Positions 25,451-33,565 of a stretch of 64,000 bases of DNA are shown piece by piece. Made by a program: the position numbers and the translations under genes. Each line of letters starts with the position of its first letter. Within the stretch, counting starts at the first letter, position 1. The notes beneath the pieces were generated by a model. It was not told the origin of the DNA, did not search any database, and saw nothing but the letters and a program-made list of their open reading frames with translations. Source of the stretch: Bacillota bacterium (GTDB taxonomy: Bacteria; Bacillota; Clostridia; Christensenellales; Aristaeellaceae); assembly GCA_023396045.1 (NCBI GenBank), contig JAEWXD010000002.1, forward strand, positions 1 through 64,000, read 5' to 3'.

Positions 25451-25720
25451 ATGTTTATAATAGCAAGAATAATACTCACTGCTTTGCGTTGGTATTCTTA
25501 TGCCTTATTTATATATGTAATATTAGAATACATACAACCGCATCATAAAATAACAAATATATTGCGTGGTATATGCGAACCCGTGCTTATAAAGGTACGA
25601 AAGGTTTTATATAACGCCTTCCCTTCCTTATATAAGTTGCCACTTGATATTTCGCCTTTGGCTGTGTATTTTTTAATACAAATACTATCCCGTATAGTAT
25701 GGATGCTTTTTAGGCTATAA
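25451..25720 (+). CDS. yggT: YggT family membrane protein
   Basis: The 89-residue product is a small YggT-type membrane protein with two hydrophobic segments (about 3-25 and 65-87). The signature P-x-x-P-R-K-type region after the first helix appears as ICEPVLIKVRKVL near residue 40. The family is linked to division and osmotic stress, and in Bacillota it almost always lies between sepF and ylmH, as here. AGGAG precedes the ATG. It ends at the start of ylmH (TAATG overlap). Confidence 0.88.
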   Translation: MFIIARIILTALRWYSYALFIYVILEYIQPHHKITNILRGICEPVLIKVRKVLYNAFPSLYKLPLDISPLAVYFLIQILSRIVWMLFRL

Positions 25721-26451
25721 TGCAAAACCAAGACAGATTAGTAGATTTAGCACAAAAAGCGCATAAACATGGGTTTGCCCATAGCGCATTTGTAAGTGAA
25801 GAGGCTCTTGCCCCTGCCATGCATATTGCCAAACAAGAAGACCTGCTCTGTAAAGCCTTTGGCGGCTACCCTGATGCAGAACGGCAAGTTCTTTGCTTTT
25901 ACCATAAAGATGAAGAAGCCGCCCACCCCATTGCTTGCTTTGGCATAGAAAGCAAAGTTGCCTTAGAACATAGGCAAATACTGGGCAGTATATTGGCCTT
26001 AGGCTTAAAAAGAGATGTGCTGGGCGATATCGTATTAAGCGATTTTGGTGCCTATGTATTTTGTTTAGAAAGCATGGCTCAACACATTGCAGATTCTTTA
26101 TTGCAGGTAGGCAGGCAAAGTGTGCAATGCAAGGTGTTTGATACTCTTCCGGAAATTAGTACCATTGCCGGCCAAGAACAGCGCTTTACTGTGGCAAGCC
26201 CACGCCTTGATGCAGTGCTTGGCGCTGTGCTTCACCTATCTCGCGGAGATGCAAGTGCGCTCATAGCACAAAGCAAAGTATACCTAAACCACGCTTTGCA
26301 AAGCAAGGCAGACAAACAAGTACAAGTAGGAGATAAACTCTCCATACGCGGCTTTGGTCGTTGCAAATTATTGCAAATAGGTACACCCACCAAAAAGAAC
26401 AGAATACCCATTGTAGTAGAACAATTTTTAAAAAACAAAAAGAAATTTTAG
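25720..26451 (+). CDS. ylmH: S4-domain RNA-binding protein YlmH
   Basis: The 243-residue product is the YlmH protein of the division cluster. The S4 domain (about 170-235) has SPRLDAVLGAVLHLSRGDAS and VYLNHALQSKADKQVQVGDK, the RNA-binding loop pattern. The N-terminal part (about 1-160) has the YlmH-type fold with FGGYPDAERQVLCFY near residue 47. In Bacillus the protein helps stalled ribosomes/peptidyl-tRNA handling; its division role is indirect. The ATG overlaps the yggT stop, which implies translational coupling. Confidence 0.92.
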   Translation: MQNQDRLVDLAQKAHKHGFAHSAFVSEEALAPAMHIAKQEDLLCKAFGGYPDAERQVLCFYHKDEEAAHPIACFGIESKVALEHRQILGSILALGLKRDVLGDIVLSDFGAYVFCLESMAQHIADSLLQVGRQSVQCKVFDTLPEISTIAGQEQRFTVASPRLDAVLGAVLHLSRGDASALIAQSKVYLNHALQSKADKQVQVGDKLSIRGFGRCKLLQIGTPTKKNRIPIVVEQFLKNKKKF

Positions 26452-26460
26452 GAGTGTAGT

Positions 26461-27036
26461 ATGGAATTTGTACCCAAAAAAATAACAGTGGACACCATTG
26501 TTAACAAAGAATTCAATAGTGAAATGGATGGCTTTAATAAAGCCGAAGTAAATGCCTTTTTAGATGAAATTTGTGATTTTTTAGAATACCAAGAAAAAAC
26601 ACAAAACACTGCACCAGTTAGCCCAGCCGCTAACTTTGACAGCGCGGAAATTGCCAAAAGAGATGCAGAAATTGCCAGATTACAAGGCCTTGTAAAGCAA
26701 GCCCAAAGAGAATCTGCAGAAGCACGTGCAAAGTTGGAATTGGCACCAAAAAGCGAAGTGCAACTTGCCAGCGAACAAGCAACCAACCTTTTGGTAAACG
26801 CACAAAAAGTATATGATAAAACCGTCTCTGATGCCAACCAACGAGCAAACGAGATTATAAATAATGCACAAGCCGAAGCAGACAAGCAAATTGCAGGCTT
26901 AAGCGCACAAAGAGAGCAATTACAAGCAGACGTGGCAGACCTGCAAAACCGTTTTGCTGCCCACTTACAAAAGGTAGAAAACCTTATTGAAGAACAACGT
27001 GCACAAATTGCTGTATTAAAAGAAAGATCCCTATAG
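26461..27036 (+). CDS. divIVA: DivIVA domain protein
   Basis: The 191-residue product is a DivIVA/GpsB-type coiled-coil protein that marks curved membrane at poles and septa. The N-terminal segment IVNKEFNSEMDGFNKAEVNAFLDEI near residues 15-40 matches the family; in it the membrane-facing loop normally carries a hydrophobic/aromatic tip. A linker of about 50 residues is followed by long helices rich in Ala, Gln, Glu and Lys (about 75-190) with heptad patterns. AGGAG lies before the ATG. It closes the sepF-yggT-ylmH-divIVA set. Confidence 0.9.
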   Translation: MEFVPKKITVDTIVNKEFNSEMDGFNKAEVNAFLDEICDFLEYQEKTQNTAPVSPAANFDSAEIAKRDAEIARLQGLVKQAQRESAEARAKLELAPKSEVQLASEQATNLLVNAQKVYDKTVSDANQRANEIINNAQAEADKQIAGLSAQREQLQADVADLQNRFAAHLQKVENLIEEQRAQIAVLKERSL

Positions 27037-27046
27037 GAGAACGATT

Positions 27047-28285
27047 TTGGACGACAGTATAGGCTTTTCGAGCATATTGATAATGGCAGTTCTCATACTG
27101 CTATCCGGATTTTTTTCTGCAACAGAAACGGCGTTTTCTTCCCTCAACAAAAGTAAGCTAAGGGTATTGGAAAACCAAGGCAACAAACGTGCTACTAAAA
27201 CGCTGGCACTGCTTGACGATTTTGATTCCATACTCAGCGTAGTACTTGTGGGCAATAACATTGTAAACATTGCTTTGGCATCTATATCCACACTGTTTTT
27301 TATACAGCTGGTTGGCAGGCATGGTTCTACCCTATCCACCATAGTAATTACTATTTTGGTGCTTGTCTTTGGTGAGATTACTCCCAAGAGCCTTGCCAAA
27401 GAAAATGCAGAAAAGTTTGCTTTATTTGTAACACCCACCATACAGTTTTTAAACAAAGTACTTACACCGGTAACCAAACTGTTTCAATGGTGGAAACATG
27501 CCATTGCTAAGTTATTTCATAATGAAGATAATGACAACACCATATCTGACGATGAATTGCTATCTATATTAGACGAAGCCACAGATCAAGGTGGTATAGA
27601 CAGCATGGAAAGTACGCTCATTCGCAACGCCATAGAGTTCAGTGATGTAAAAGTCAGCGATATACTGGTGCCACGCACACAAATCAAGGCCATACATAAA
27701 GACGATAGTATTGAAGAAATTACCAAAGTGTTTGTAGAAACCGAGTTCTCTCGCCTACCTGTGTATGATGAAAGCTTAGATGATATTATCGGCACATTGC
27801 ATTATAAAGACTTTATGAGCCATGTGCGCATACAAAAGCAGGCTTTGGTAAACTATATTCAACCTGCTATGTTTATTTCTGCCGGTAAAAATATACACGA
27901 TGTATTGCAAACCCTGCAAAAAAATAAGCGTCACATTGCCATTGTTGCAGATGAATATGGCGGCACTATGGGTATCGTTACTATGGAAGATATTTTAGAA
28001 GAACTTGTTGGTGAAATTTTTGATGAAACCGATGAAATTCAAGAAAAAATCAGCCAAATAGACGATAAAAACTACCTCATTAATACTTCAGCAGAAATAG
28101 ATGATATATTTGCTTACTTTAATATAGAAGAAGAAACCGAAGCAAACACTGTTGGCGGATGGATCAATGAAAAGCTCAATGCCATACCCAAAGTAGGTGA
28201 TCATTTTGCCAATGACGTTTACGAAGTACTGGTAACCAAGGCCGATGTAAAGCGCGCCTTAGAAATTAAATTAAGTTTAAAATAA
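27047..28285 (+). CDS. CNNM/CorC-type membrane protein with CBS domains
   Basis: The 412-residue product belongs to the HlyC/CorC (CNNM) family, which is linked to magnesium or cobalt efflux. The N-terminal CNNM membrane domain (about 1-180) includes LLSGFFSATETAFSSLNKS and LVFGEITPKSLAKENAE. A CBS pair (about 200-320) has VPRTQIKAIHKDDSIEEI and FMSHVRIQ, followed by HIAIVADEYGGTMGIVTMED, and the CorC/HlyC transporter-associated domain lies at about 340-410. It starts with TTG at 27047, 9 bases after TAGGAG. It is the last gene of the run and is followed by a strong terminator. Confidence 0.92.
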   Translation: MDDSIGFSSILIMAVLILLSGFFSATETAFSSLNKSKLRVLENQGNKRATKTLALLDDFDSILSVVLVGNNIVNIALASISTLFFIQLVGRHGSTLSTIVITILVLVFGEITPKSLAKENAEKFALFVTPTIQFLNKVLTPVTKLFQWWKHAIAKLFHNEDNDNTISDDELLSILDEATDQGGIDSMESTLIRNAIEFSDVKVSDILVPRTQIKAIHKDDSIEEITKVFVETEFSRLPVYDESLDDIIGTLHYKDFMSHVRIQKQALVNYIQPAMFISAGKNIHDVLQTLQKNKRHIAIVADEYGGTMGIVTMEDILEELVGEIFDETDEIQEKISQIDDKNYLINTSAEIDDIFAYFNIEEETEANTVGGWINEKLNAIPKVGDHFANDVYEVLVTKADVKRALEIKLSLK

Positions 28286-28314
28286 AAATGCTCCCTTAGG
28301 GAGCATTTTTATTT
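28284..28314 (+). terminator. Terminator of the lysC-division gene run
   Basis: Twelve-base perfect arms AAAAATGCTCCC (28284-28295) and GGGAGCATTTTT (28299-28310) with a TTA loop, overlapping the end of the last gene. Confidence 0.92.
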
Positions 28315-28912
28315 GCAGTATATCTATTTTATATTTCTTAATAGAAAAATAGGATTATTGCTTTTTAAACACAACATCGTGTCCCACATAATGAATAACA
28401 CTTTTCCCGTTTTCAAAATCACACAGTACACTTAAGCTTGTATAATTTTATATATTGTTCTCCATTGTTAATTTATGCAAAAAATACGCATTTTGCTGTT
28501 TATTAAAAGCAACATTTTGTTTTACGAATTTTTAGCATTATTTCATTTTTATATGAATACTTTGTTTTAAATTATGTGTAAAATGATAAAAAAATAATAA
28601 TTAACAGACAACAAATTAAATAATTTATGAAAGCGGTCTGCTGATGCCGCAGTAAAAATTGTTATTATATAAACATTTCTCAAAATGCCTTAATTTACTT
28701 GTGTTGTATGAATTAAATATAGAACATCGTTTATTATTTTCCACTACAACAACGAATTCACATTGTAATCAATTATTGTATTGCTAAAATAAAAACGTTA
28801 TTATTTAACCATTTGCGTAAACTTACGCACAAAAAAATAGTAGCCGCTATCATTTTTTTGCTTAAAATAAGCTATTTAACAATATTTTACAGAAGTATTG
28901 ATTAAAATATTC

Positions 28913-28930
28913 AGTTAATTCAAATTAACT
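28913..28930 (+). promoter_or_regulatory. Candidate operator of the hydrogenase operon
   Basis: AGTTAAT (28913-28919) and ATTAACT (28924-28930) form a perfect inverted repeat with 4 central bases, directly upstream of the -35 region. The halves GTTAA/TTAAC recall the Rex operator, but they are 6 bases apart instead of 4. Confidence 0.45.
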
Positions 28931-28962
28931 TTGCAAAAATATTTTTATACTTATGCTATAAT
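28931..28962 (+). promoter_or_regulatory. Promoter of the hydrogenase operon
   Basis: A perfect TATAAT is at 28957-28962. The nearest -35-like box TTGCAA (28931-28936) is 20 bases away, so the -10 is firm and the -35 is doubtful. Confidence 0.55.
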
Positions 28963-28999
28963 AATTTTAACAAAAAACAAAAATAGTGGAGGTTCGCTT

Positions 29000-29482
29000 A
29001 TGGCTTTCAAGCAAGAACAGTACGATGAACTGATGCAAGTTATTCAAGAAAATAGGCAAACACCTGGCCCTATAATGCCAGTTTTACAAAGAGCACAGGA
29101 AATATTTGGTTGTGTACCGGAGGATGTACAAAAAATCATAGCCAAAGAATTACATGTACCCCTTGCCGATATTTACGGCGTGGTTACTTTCTATGCCCAA
29201 TTTACACTTAAACCCAGAGGGCAATACACCATATCCGTATGCATGGGTACCGCTTGCTATGTAAAGGGTTCAGAAGCAGTGCTGAACCGTTTATCCAAAG
29301 AATTGAACGTGCCCATTAACGGTACAACAGCCGATGGCAAGTACACCTTGCTTGCCACCCGTTGCCTGGGTGCTTGCGGCCTTGCCCCTGTTATGACCAT
29401 AGGCCATGAGGTGTTTGGCAGGCTTAAAGCAGACGACATACCAAAAATACTGGCAGAACACAATGCAAAGCATAGCGCATAA
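29000..29482 (+). CDS. hydC: [FeFe] hydrogenase subunit, NuoE-like (HydC)
   Basis: The 160-residue product is the small thioredoxin-like [2Fe-2S] subunit of an NAD-linked hydrogenase, homologous to NuoE of complex I. The cluster ligands are two Cys in CMGTACYVKG near residue 82 and two in CLGACGLAP near residue 121. The helical N-terminus PVLQRAQEIFGCVP and the AKELHVPLADIYGVVTFYAQF segment are typical. GGAGG at 28988-28992 fixes the ATG at 29000. It heads the operon hydC, ferredoxin-like, hydB, hydA. Confidence 0.93.
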   Translation: MAFKQEQYDELMQVIQENRQTPGPIMPVLQRAQEIFGCVPEDVQKIIAKELHVPLADIYGVVTFYAQFTLKPRGQYTISVCMGTACYVKGSEAVLNRLSKELNVPINGTTADGKYTLLATRCLGACGLAPVMTIGHEVFGRLKADDIPKILAEHNAKHSA

Positions 29483-29499
29483 GCAGAGAGGGTATTTCT

Positions 29500-29859
29500 A
29501 TGAAAAAAACAATTGCAGAATTACAAGAAATCAGAGAACAAACGCTGCAGAACATTTTATTGCGCACCCATGCCGGTAGCCAAATACGCGTTATTGTAGC
29601 AATGTCTGACTGTGGTATAGCAGCCGGCGCAAGGGAAGTTTGCAAAGCTTTTGTAGAAGAAATTAAGCGCAGAAATCTTAGCCATGTAAGCGTTACGCAA
29701 CAAGCTTGCCAAGGCACTTGCCATTTAGAACCCATGGTGGAAATCCATGTAGAAGGGCAAGATGTAGTAAGCTATGTAAAAATCAAGCCTGAATACGTTG
29801 CCAAAATTGTAGAAGAACATATTGTTAACGGCAAGGCTGTAAAAGAGTACACCCTATAA
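29500..29859 (+). CDS. Thioredoxin-like [2Fe-2S] ferredoxin of the hydrogenase operon
   Basis: The 119-residue product is a second thioredoxin-fold [2Fe-2S] protein. Cluster ligands are Cys in MSDCGIAAGAREVC near residues 38-49 and in QACQGTCHLEP near residues 71-75. It lies between the NuoE-like and NuoF-like genes with short gaps (17 and 14 bases), so it should be part of the same electron chain. Similar proteins occur in the same place in hydrogenase clusters of other Clostridia. Its N-terminal helix (about 1-25) could contact a partner. It is not the catalytic part. Confidence 0.85.
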   Translation: MKKTIAELQEIREQTLQNILLRTHAGSQIRVIVAMSDCGIAAGAREVCKAFVEEIKRRNLSHVSVTQQACQGTCHLEPMVEIHVEGQDVVSYVKIKPEYVAKIVEEHIVNGKAVKEYTL

Positions 29860-29873
29860 AGCAGGAGGAAAAT

Positions 29874-31673
29874 ATGGAATACTATCGTTCACACGTGCTG
29901 GTATGCGGGGGCACCGGTTGCACCTCGTCTGGCTCTCCCAGCTTAATTAGCCGTTTTCAAGAACAATTGGCAGAACACAAATTAGAAAACGAAATTAAAA
30001 TAGTCCGCACCGGTTGCTTTGGTTTATGCGAAGCCGGCCCGGTGGTTATTATATACCCGGAAGGCACTTTTTATAGCAGGGTAAAATTAGAAGATGTAGA
30101 TAGAATTGTAAGCAAGCATTTATTACACGGTGAAATTATAGAGGATTTAATCTATAAACACGAAGAGCAGGCAGGCACAGGCGAAATAAAACATTCCATT
30201 GATGAAATGCCGTTTTACAAAGACCAAATGCGTATTGCCCTGCAAAACTGTGGCCGTATAGACCCGGAACAAATTGATGAATACATTGCTTTTGACGGCT
30301 ACAAAGCCTTAGAAAAATGCCTCACACAAATGACGCCTGACCAAGTAGTACAAGAAGTAATAGATTCCGGCCTACGTGGCAGGGGTGGCGGCGGTTTTTC
30401 TACCGGTACAAAGTGGAAATTTACAGCCGGTGTAAAGGCAGAGCAAAAATATATTGTATGTAATGCAGACGAAGGCGACCCCGGCGCATTTATGGATAGA
30501 TCCATACTGGAAGGCGACCCTCATTCCATTATTGAAGCCATGAGCATTGCCGGCTATGCCGTTGGTGCAAGCGAAGGCTATGTATATGTGCGTTATGAGT
30601 ACCCCATTGCTGTAAAGCGTTTACAGATTGCCATTGACCAAGCCCGTGAATATGGTCTGCTTGGCAAAAATATATTCGGTACAGATTTTAGCTTTGATAT
30701 GTTTGTCCGCTTGGGTGCGGGTGCATTTGTATGTGGCGAAGAAACAGCCTTAATGACTTCTATTGAAGGCAACCGTGGTGAGCCGCGCCCACGCCCTCCA
30801 TACCCGGCCATCAAAGGTTTATGGCAATGCCCCACAGTTGAAAACAACGTAGAAACCTTTGCCAACATTCCACAAATTATCAACAAGGGCGCCGCTTGGT
30901 ATAAGGGCATAGGTACCCCCAACTGTGCCGGCACAAAGGTATTTGCCTTGGGTGGTAAAATTAACAATACAGGGCTACTTGAAATCCCTATGGGTACTAC
31001 ATTGCGTAAAGTTATTTACGATATTGGTGGCGGTATTCCCAACGGCAAAAAATTCAAGGCTGTACAAACCGGCGGGCCATCCGGTGGCTGTATTCCGGAA
31101 AGCATGTTAGACACGGCCATAGACTTTGACTCCTTGGTGCGCATAGGCTCCATGATGGGTAGTGGCGGTATGATTGTTATGGACGAAGACAACTGTATGG
31201 TAGACATTGCTCGTTTCTATCTGGATTTTACCGTAGATGAAAGCTGTGGCAAATGTACCCCTTGCCGTGTAGGTACACGCCGTATGCTTGAAATATTGCA
31301 ACGCATTGTAGAGGGCAAAGGTCAAGAAGGCGATATAGAAAAATTAGAAGAATTGGGCAATATGATTAAGTCCACTTCCCTTTGCGGCTTAGGTCAAACG
31401 GCACCAAACCCTGTACTTTCTACCATTAAGCACTTCCGTCATGAATATGAAGCCCATATACGTGATAAAAAATGCCCTGCCCATCATTGCCAAGCTTTAA
31501 AGCAATACTATATACTCGGCAACTGTCGTGGCTGCACTGCTTGTGCAAGGGCTTGCCCTGTAGGTGCAATTACCGGCGCAGTAAAGGAACAACACAGCAT
31601 AGACCAAAGCAAGTGCATTAAGTGTGGTGCTTGTATGGAAAAATGCCGTTTTGCTTCCATTGAAATTCGATAA
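29874..31673 (+). CDS. hydB: [FeFe] hydrogenase subunit, NuoF-like NADH-binding (HydB)
   Basis: This 599-residue flavoprotein passes electrons between NAD(H) and the iron-sulfur chain. Domains in order: thioredoxin-like [2Fe-2S] (VCGGTGCTSSGS near residue 12, RTGCFGLCEAGP near residue 47); FMN/NADH-binding part with GLRGRGGGGFSTGTKW near residue 165 and CNADEGDPGAFMDR near residue 195; SLBB part; the [4Fe-4S] ligand set ESCGKCTPCRVGTRR near residue 455; and a C-terminal two-cluster ferredoxin with CRGCTACARACPVGAI and CIKCGACMEKC. This layout is that of HydB in trimeric bifurcating-type hydrogenases. GGAGG precedes the ATG. Confidence 0.95.
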   Translation: MEYYRSHVLVCGGTGCTSSGSPSLISRFQEQLAEHKLENEIKIVRTGCFGLCEAGPVVIIYPEGTFYSRVKLEDVDRIVSKHLLHGEIIEDLIYKHEEQAGTGEIKHSIDEMPFYKDQMRIALQNCGRIDPEQIDEYIAFDGYKALEKCLTQMTPDQVVQEVIDSGLRGRGGGGFSTGTKWKFTAGVKAEQKYIVCNADEGDPGAFMDRSILEGDPHSIIEAMSIAGYAVGASEGYVYVRYEYPIAVKRLQIAIDQAREYGLLGKNIFGTDFSFDMFVRLGAGAFVCGEETALMTSIEGNRGEPRPRPPYPAIKGLWQCPTVENNVETFANIPQIINKGAAWYKGIGTPNCAGTKVFALGGKINNTGLLEIPMGTTLRKVIYDIGGGIPNGKKFKAVQTGGPSGGCIPESMLDTAIDFDSLVRIGSMMGSGGMIVMDEDNCMVDIARFYLDFTVDESCGKCTPCRVGTRRMLEILQRIVEGKGQEGDIEKLEELGNMIKSTSLCGLGQTAPNPVLSTIKHFRHEYEAHIRDKKCPAHHCQALKQYYILGNCRGCTACARACPVGAITGAVKEQHSIDQSKCIKCGACMEKCRFASIEIR

Positions 31674-31688
31674 TTAGGAGGAAGAACG

Positions 31689-33446
31689 ATGGCAGACCTC
31701 ATCAAACTTACAATCGATGGTATTGAGGTAGAAGTACCCCAAGGAACTACCGTTCTGGAAGCCGCCGACAAACTGAATATTAAAATTCCAAGGCTTTGCT
31801 TTTTAAAAGAAATTAACGAAATCGGCGCTTGCCGTATGTGCGTGGTAGATACCGGTGCACGTGCCTTACAAGCCAGTTGTGTATTGCCTTGCACTAACGG
31901 TATGGTGGTAAAAACCAATACCCCCGCCGTACGTGCCGCAAGGCGCATGAACTTGGAATTGCTTTTAAGCAACCACGATAAAAAATGCCTTAGCTGTGTG
32001 CGTAGCCAAAATTGCGAATTGCAAAAGCTATGTGTAGAATTAGACGTGCAGGACGGCAACCGTTTTGCCGGCGAAATGAGCAGCTTCGCTATTGACCAAG
32101 TATCTCCTTCCATTGAAAGAGATAATAACAAGTGCATACTTTGCCGCCGTTGTGTAGCTGTATGTAAACACAACCAACATGTTGGTGTTATTGGTGCAAT
32201 AGACCGTGGTTTTAAAACACAAATTGCATCCCCTTGGGATATGAGCTTAGCACAAACTGCTTGTGTAAACTGTGGCCAATGCATAGTGCATTGCCCTGTT
32301 GGTGCACTGCGTGAACGCAGCGAAATAGAAAACTGTTGGCAAGCCATGGCAGACCCAAACAAGCATGTAGTAGTACAAACAGCCCCTGCTGTACGTGCTG
32401 CATTGGGTGAAGAGTTTGGTATGCCTATGGGTACAGATGTAACCCAGCAAATGATAGATTCCCTGCACCGTTTGGGCTTTGCCAAAGTGTTTGATACCGA
32501 CTTCGGTGCAGACCTTACCATTATTGAAGAAGCAGCAGAGCTGGTACACCGTGTGAAAAATGGCGGCACTATGCCCATGTCTACCTCTTGCTGCCCAAGC
32601 TGGATTAAGTTCTGCGAAACCTATTACCCGGAATTTTTACCCCATGTAAGCACTTGCAAGAGCCCCCACCAAATGACAGGCGCTATGATTAAGAGCTACT
32701 ATGCACAAAAAGAAGGTATAGATCCTAAGAGTATAGTAACAGTATCCATCATGCCATGCACAGCCAAGAAATTTGAAAAAAACCGCAATGAAATGGAAGT
32801 AGATGGCCTACGCGATGTAGATATTGTGCTTACCACTCGTGAACTTGCCAAAATGATTAAACAAGCCGGTATAGACTTTGCCAAGCTCAATGATGGCAAA
32901 AGCTTTGATAAACTCATGGGCGACAGTACCGGTGCAGGTGTCATCTTTGGCGCAACCGGCGGTGTGGCAGAGGCTGCCCTGCGTACAGCTTATGAAACCA
33001 TTACCGGCGAAATATTACAAGATGTAGACTTCCACCCTGTACGTGGTATAGAAGGCTTAAAAGAAGCCACCATACAAATTGGCGAAATGAACTTGCATTG
33101 TGCTGTTGTAAACGGCCTGAGCAATGCAGCCAAAATGATGGATGCTATAAAAGCCGGCGAAAAACACTACGACTTTATTGAAGTAATGGCTTGCCCCGGC
33201 GGTTGCGTAAACGGTGGTGGTCAACCTATCATTACACCGGATGTGCGTGAAAAGTGCGACCCGCGCGCCGTACGTGCCTCTGCACTCTATAAAGCCGATG
33301 CCAACATGCCTTTGCGTAAGAGCCATGAAAACCCAGAAATCAAGCTCATATACAAAGACTTCTTAACAGAAGCCGGTGGCCATGTGGCACATAGCCATTT
33401 GCATACCCATTATGCAAGCCGCCCTCTGTATACAGACGAGCAATAA
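31689..33446 (+). CDS. hydA: [FeFe] hydrogenase catalytic subunit (HydA)
   Basis: The 585-residue catalytic subunit reduces protons to H2 with electrons from ferredoxin and NADH (group A3 type, from its subunit context). In order: [2Fe-2S] domain (CRMCVV region, about 35-65), a His-Cys3 [4Fe-4S] site (HDKKCLSCVRSQNCELQ near residue 95), two [4Fe-4S] clusters (CILCRRCVAVCKHN and CVNCGQCIVHCPVG), then the H-cluster domain with TSCCPSW near residue 297, MPCTAKKFE near residue 353 and ACPGGCVNGGGQP near residue 501. All H-cluster cysteines are present. The gene ends the operon; no maturase gene (HydE, F, G) is in the window. Confidence 0.97.
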   Translation: MADLIKLTIDGIEVEVPQGTTVLEAADKLNIKIPRLCFLKEINEIGACRMCVVDTGARALQASCVLPCTNGMVVKTNTPAVRAARRMNLELLLSNHDKKCLSCVRSQNCELQKLCVELDVQDGNRFAGEMSSFAIDQVSPSIERDNNKCILCRRCVAVCKHNQHVGVIGAIDRGFKTQIASPWDMSLAQTACVNCGQCIVHCPVGALRERSEIENCWQAMADPNKHVVVQTAPAVRAALGEEFGMPMGTDVTQQMIDSLHRLGFAKVFDTDFGADLTIIEEAAELVHRVKNGGTMPMSTSCCPSWIKFCETYYPEFLPHVSTCKSPHQMTGAMIKSYYAQKEGIDPKSIVTVSIMPCTAKKFEKNRNEMEVDGLRDVDIVLTTRELAKMIKQAGIDFAKLNDGKSFDKLMGDSTGAGVIFGATGGVAEAALRTAYETITGEILQDVDFHPVRGIEGLKEATIQIGEMNLHCAVVNGLSNAAKMMDAIKAGEKHYDFIEVMACPGGCVNGGGQPIITPDVREKCDPRAVRASALYKADANMPLRKSHENPEIKLIYKDFLTEAGGHVAHSHLHTHYASRPLYTDEQ

Positions 33447-33479
33447 TAAACAAACCGCCAAGTTGGTGGTTCTCTGTAT

Positions 33480-33508
33480 AAAAAACGCCTTTTTGCAAGG
33501 CGTTTTTT
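33480..33508 (+). terminator. Terminator of the hydrogenase operon
   Basis: Perfect 12-base arms AAAAAACGCCTT and AAGGCGTTTTTT around TTTGC. A weaker hairpin ACCGCC/GGTGGT precedes it at about 33454-33470. Confidence 0.92.
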
Positions 33509-33543
33509 ATATGCCATTATTGAAAGCCTTCAATTAGTACAAA

Positions 33544-33565
33544 CAAAAAAGCCCAGTAGGGCTTT
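33544..33565 (-). terminator. Terminator of the zinc-ribbon protein gene
   Basis: On the minus strand AAAGCCC/GGGCTTT around TACT, followed by seven T; it overlaps the stop codon of the gene. Confidence 0.85.

Larger units (their letters stand above)
28315..28985. other. Long AT-rich intergenic region before the hydrogenase operon
   Basis: About 670 bases without an accepted gene. The sequence is very AT-rich. It holds a possible decayed short reading frame on the minus strand (28355-28465), a small palindrome GCTTA-AAA-TAAGC near 28861, an inverted repeat at 28913-28930 and the hydrogenase -10 box. No tRNA, CRISPR or mobile element is seen. Confidence 0.6.

Noticed and set aside
31508..32578. 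A long minus-strand frame (356 codons) opposite hydA.
   Set aside because: It is the antisense shadow of the hydrogenase catalytic gene; its composition (Ser, Cys, Ala, Thr) is typical of such shadows.
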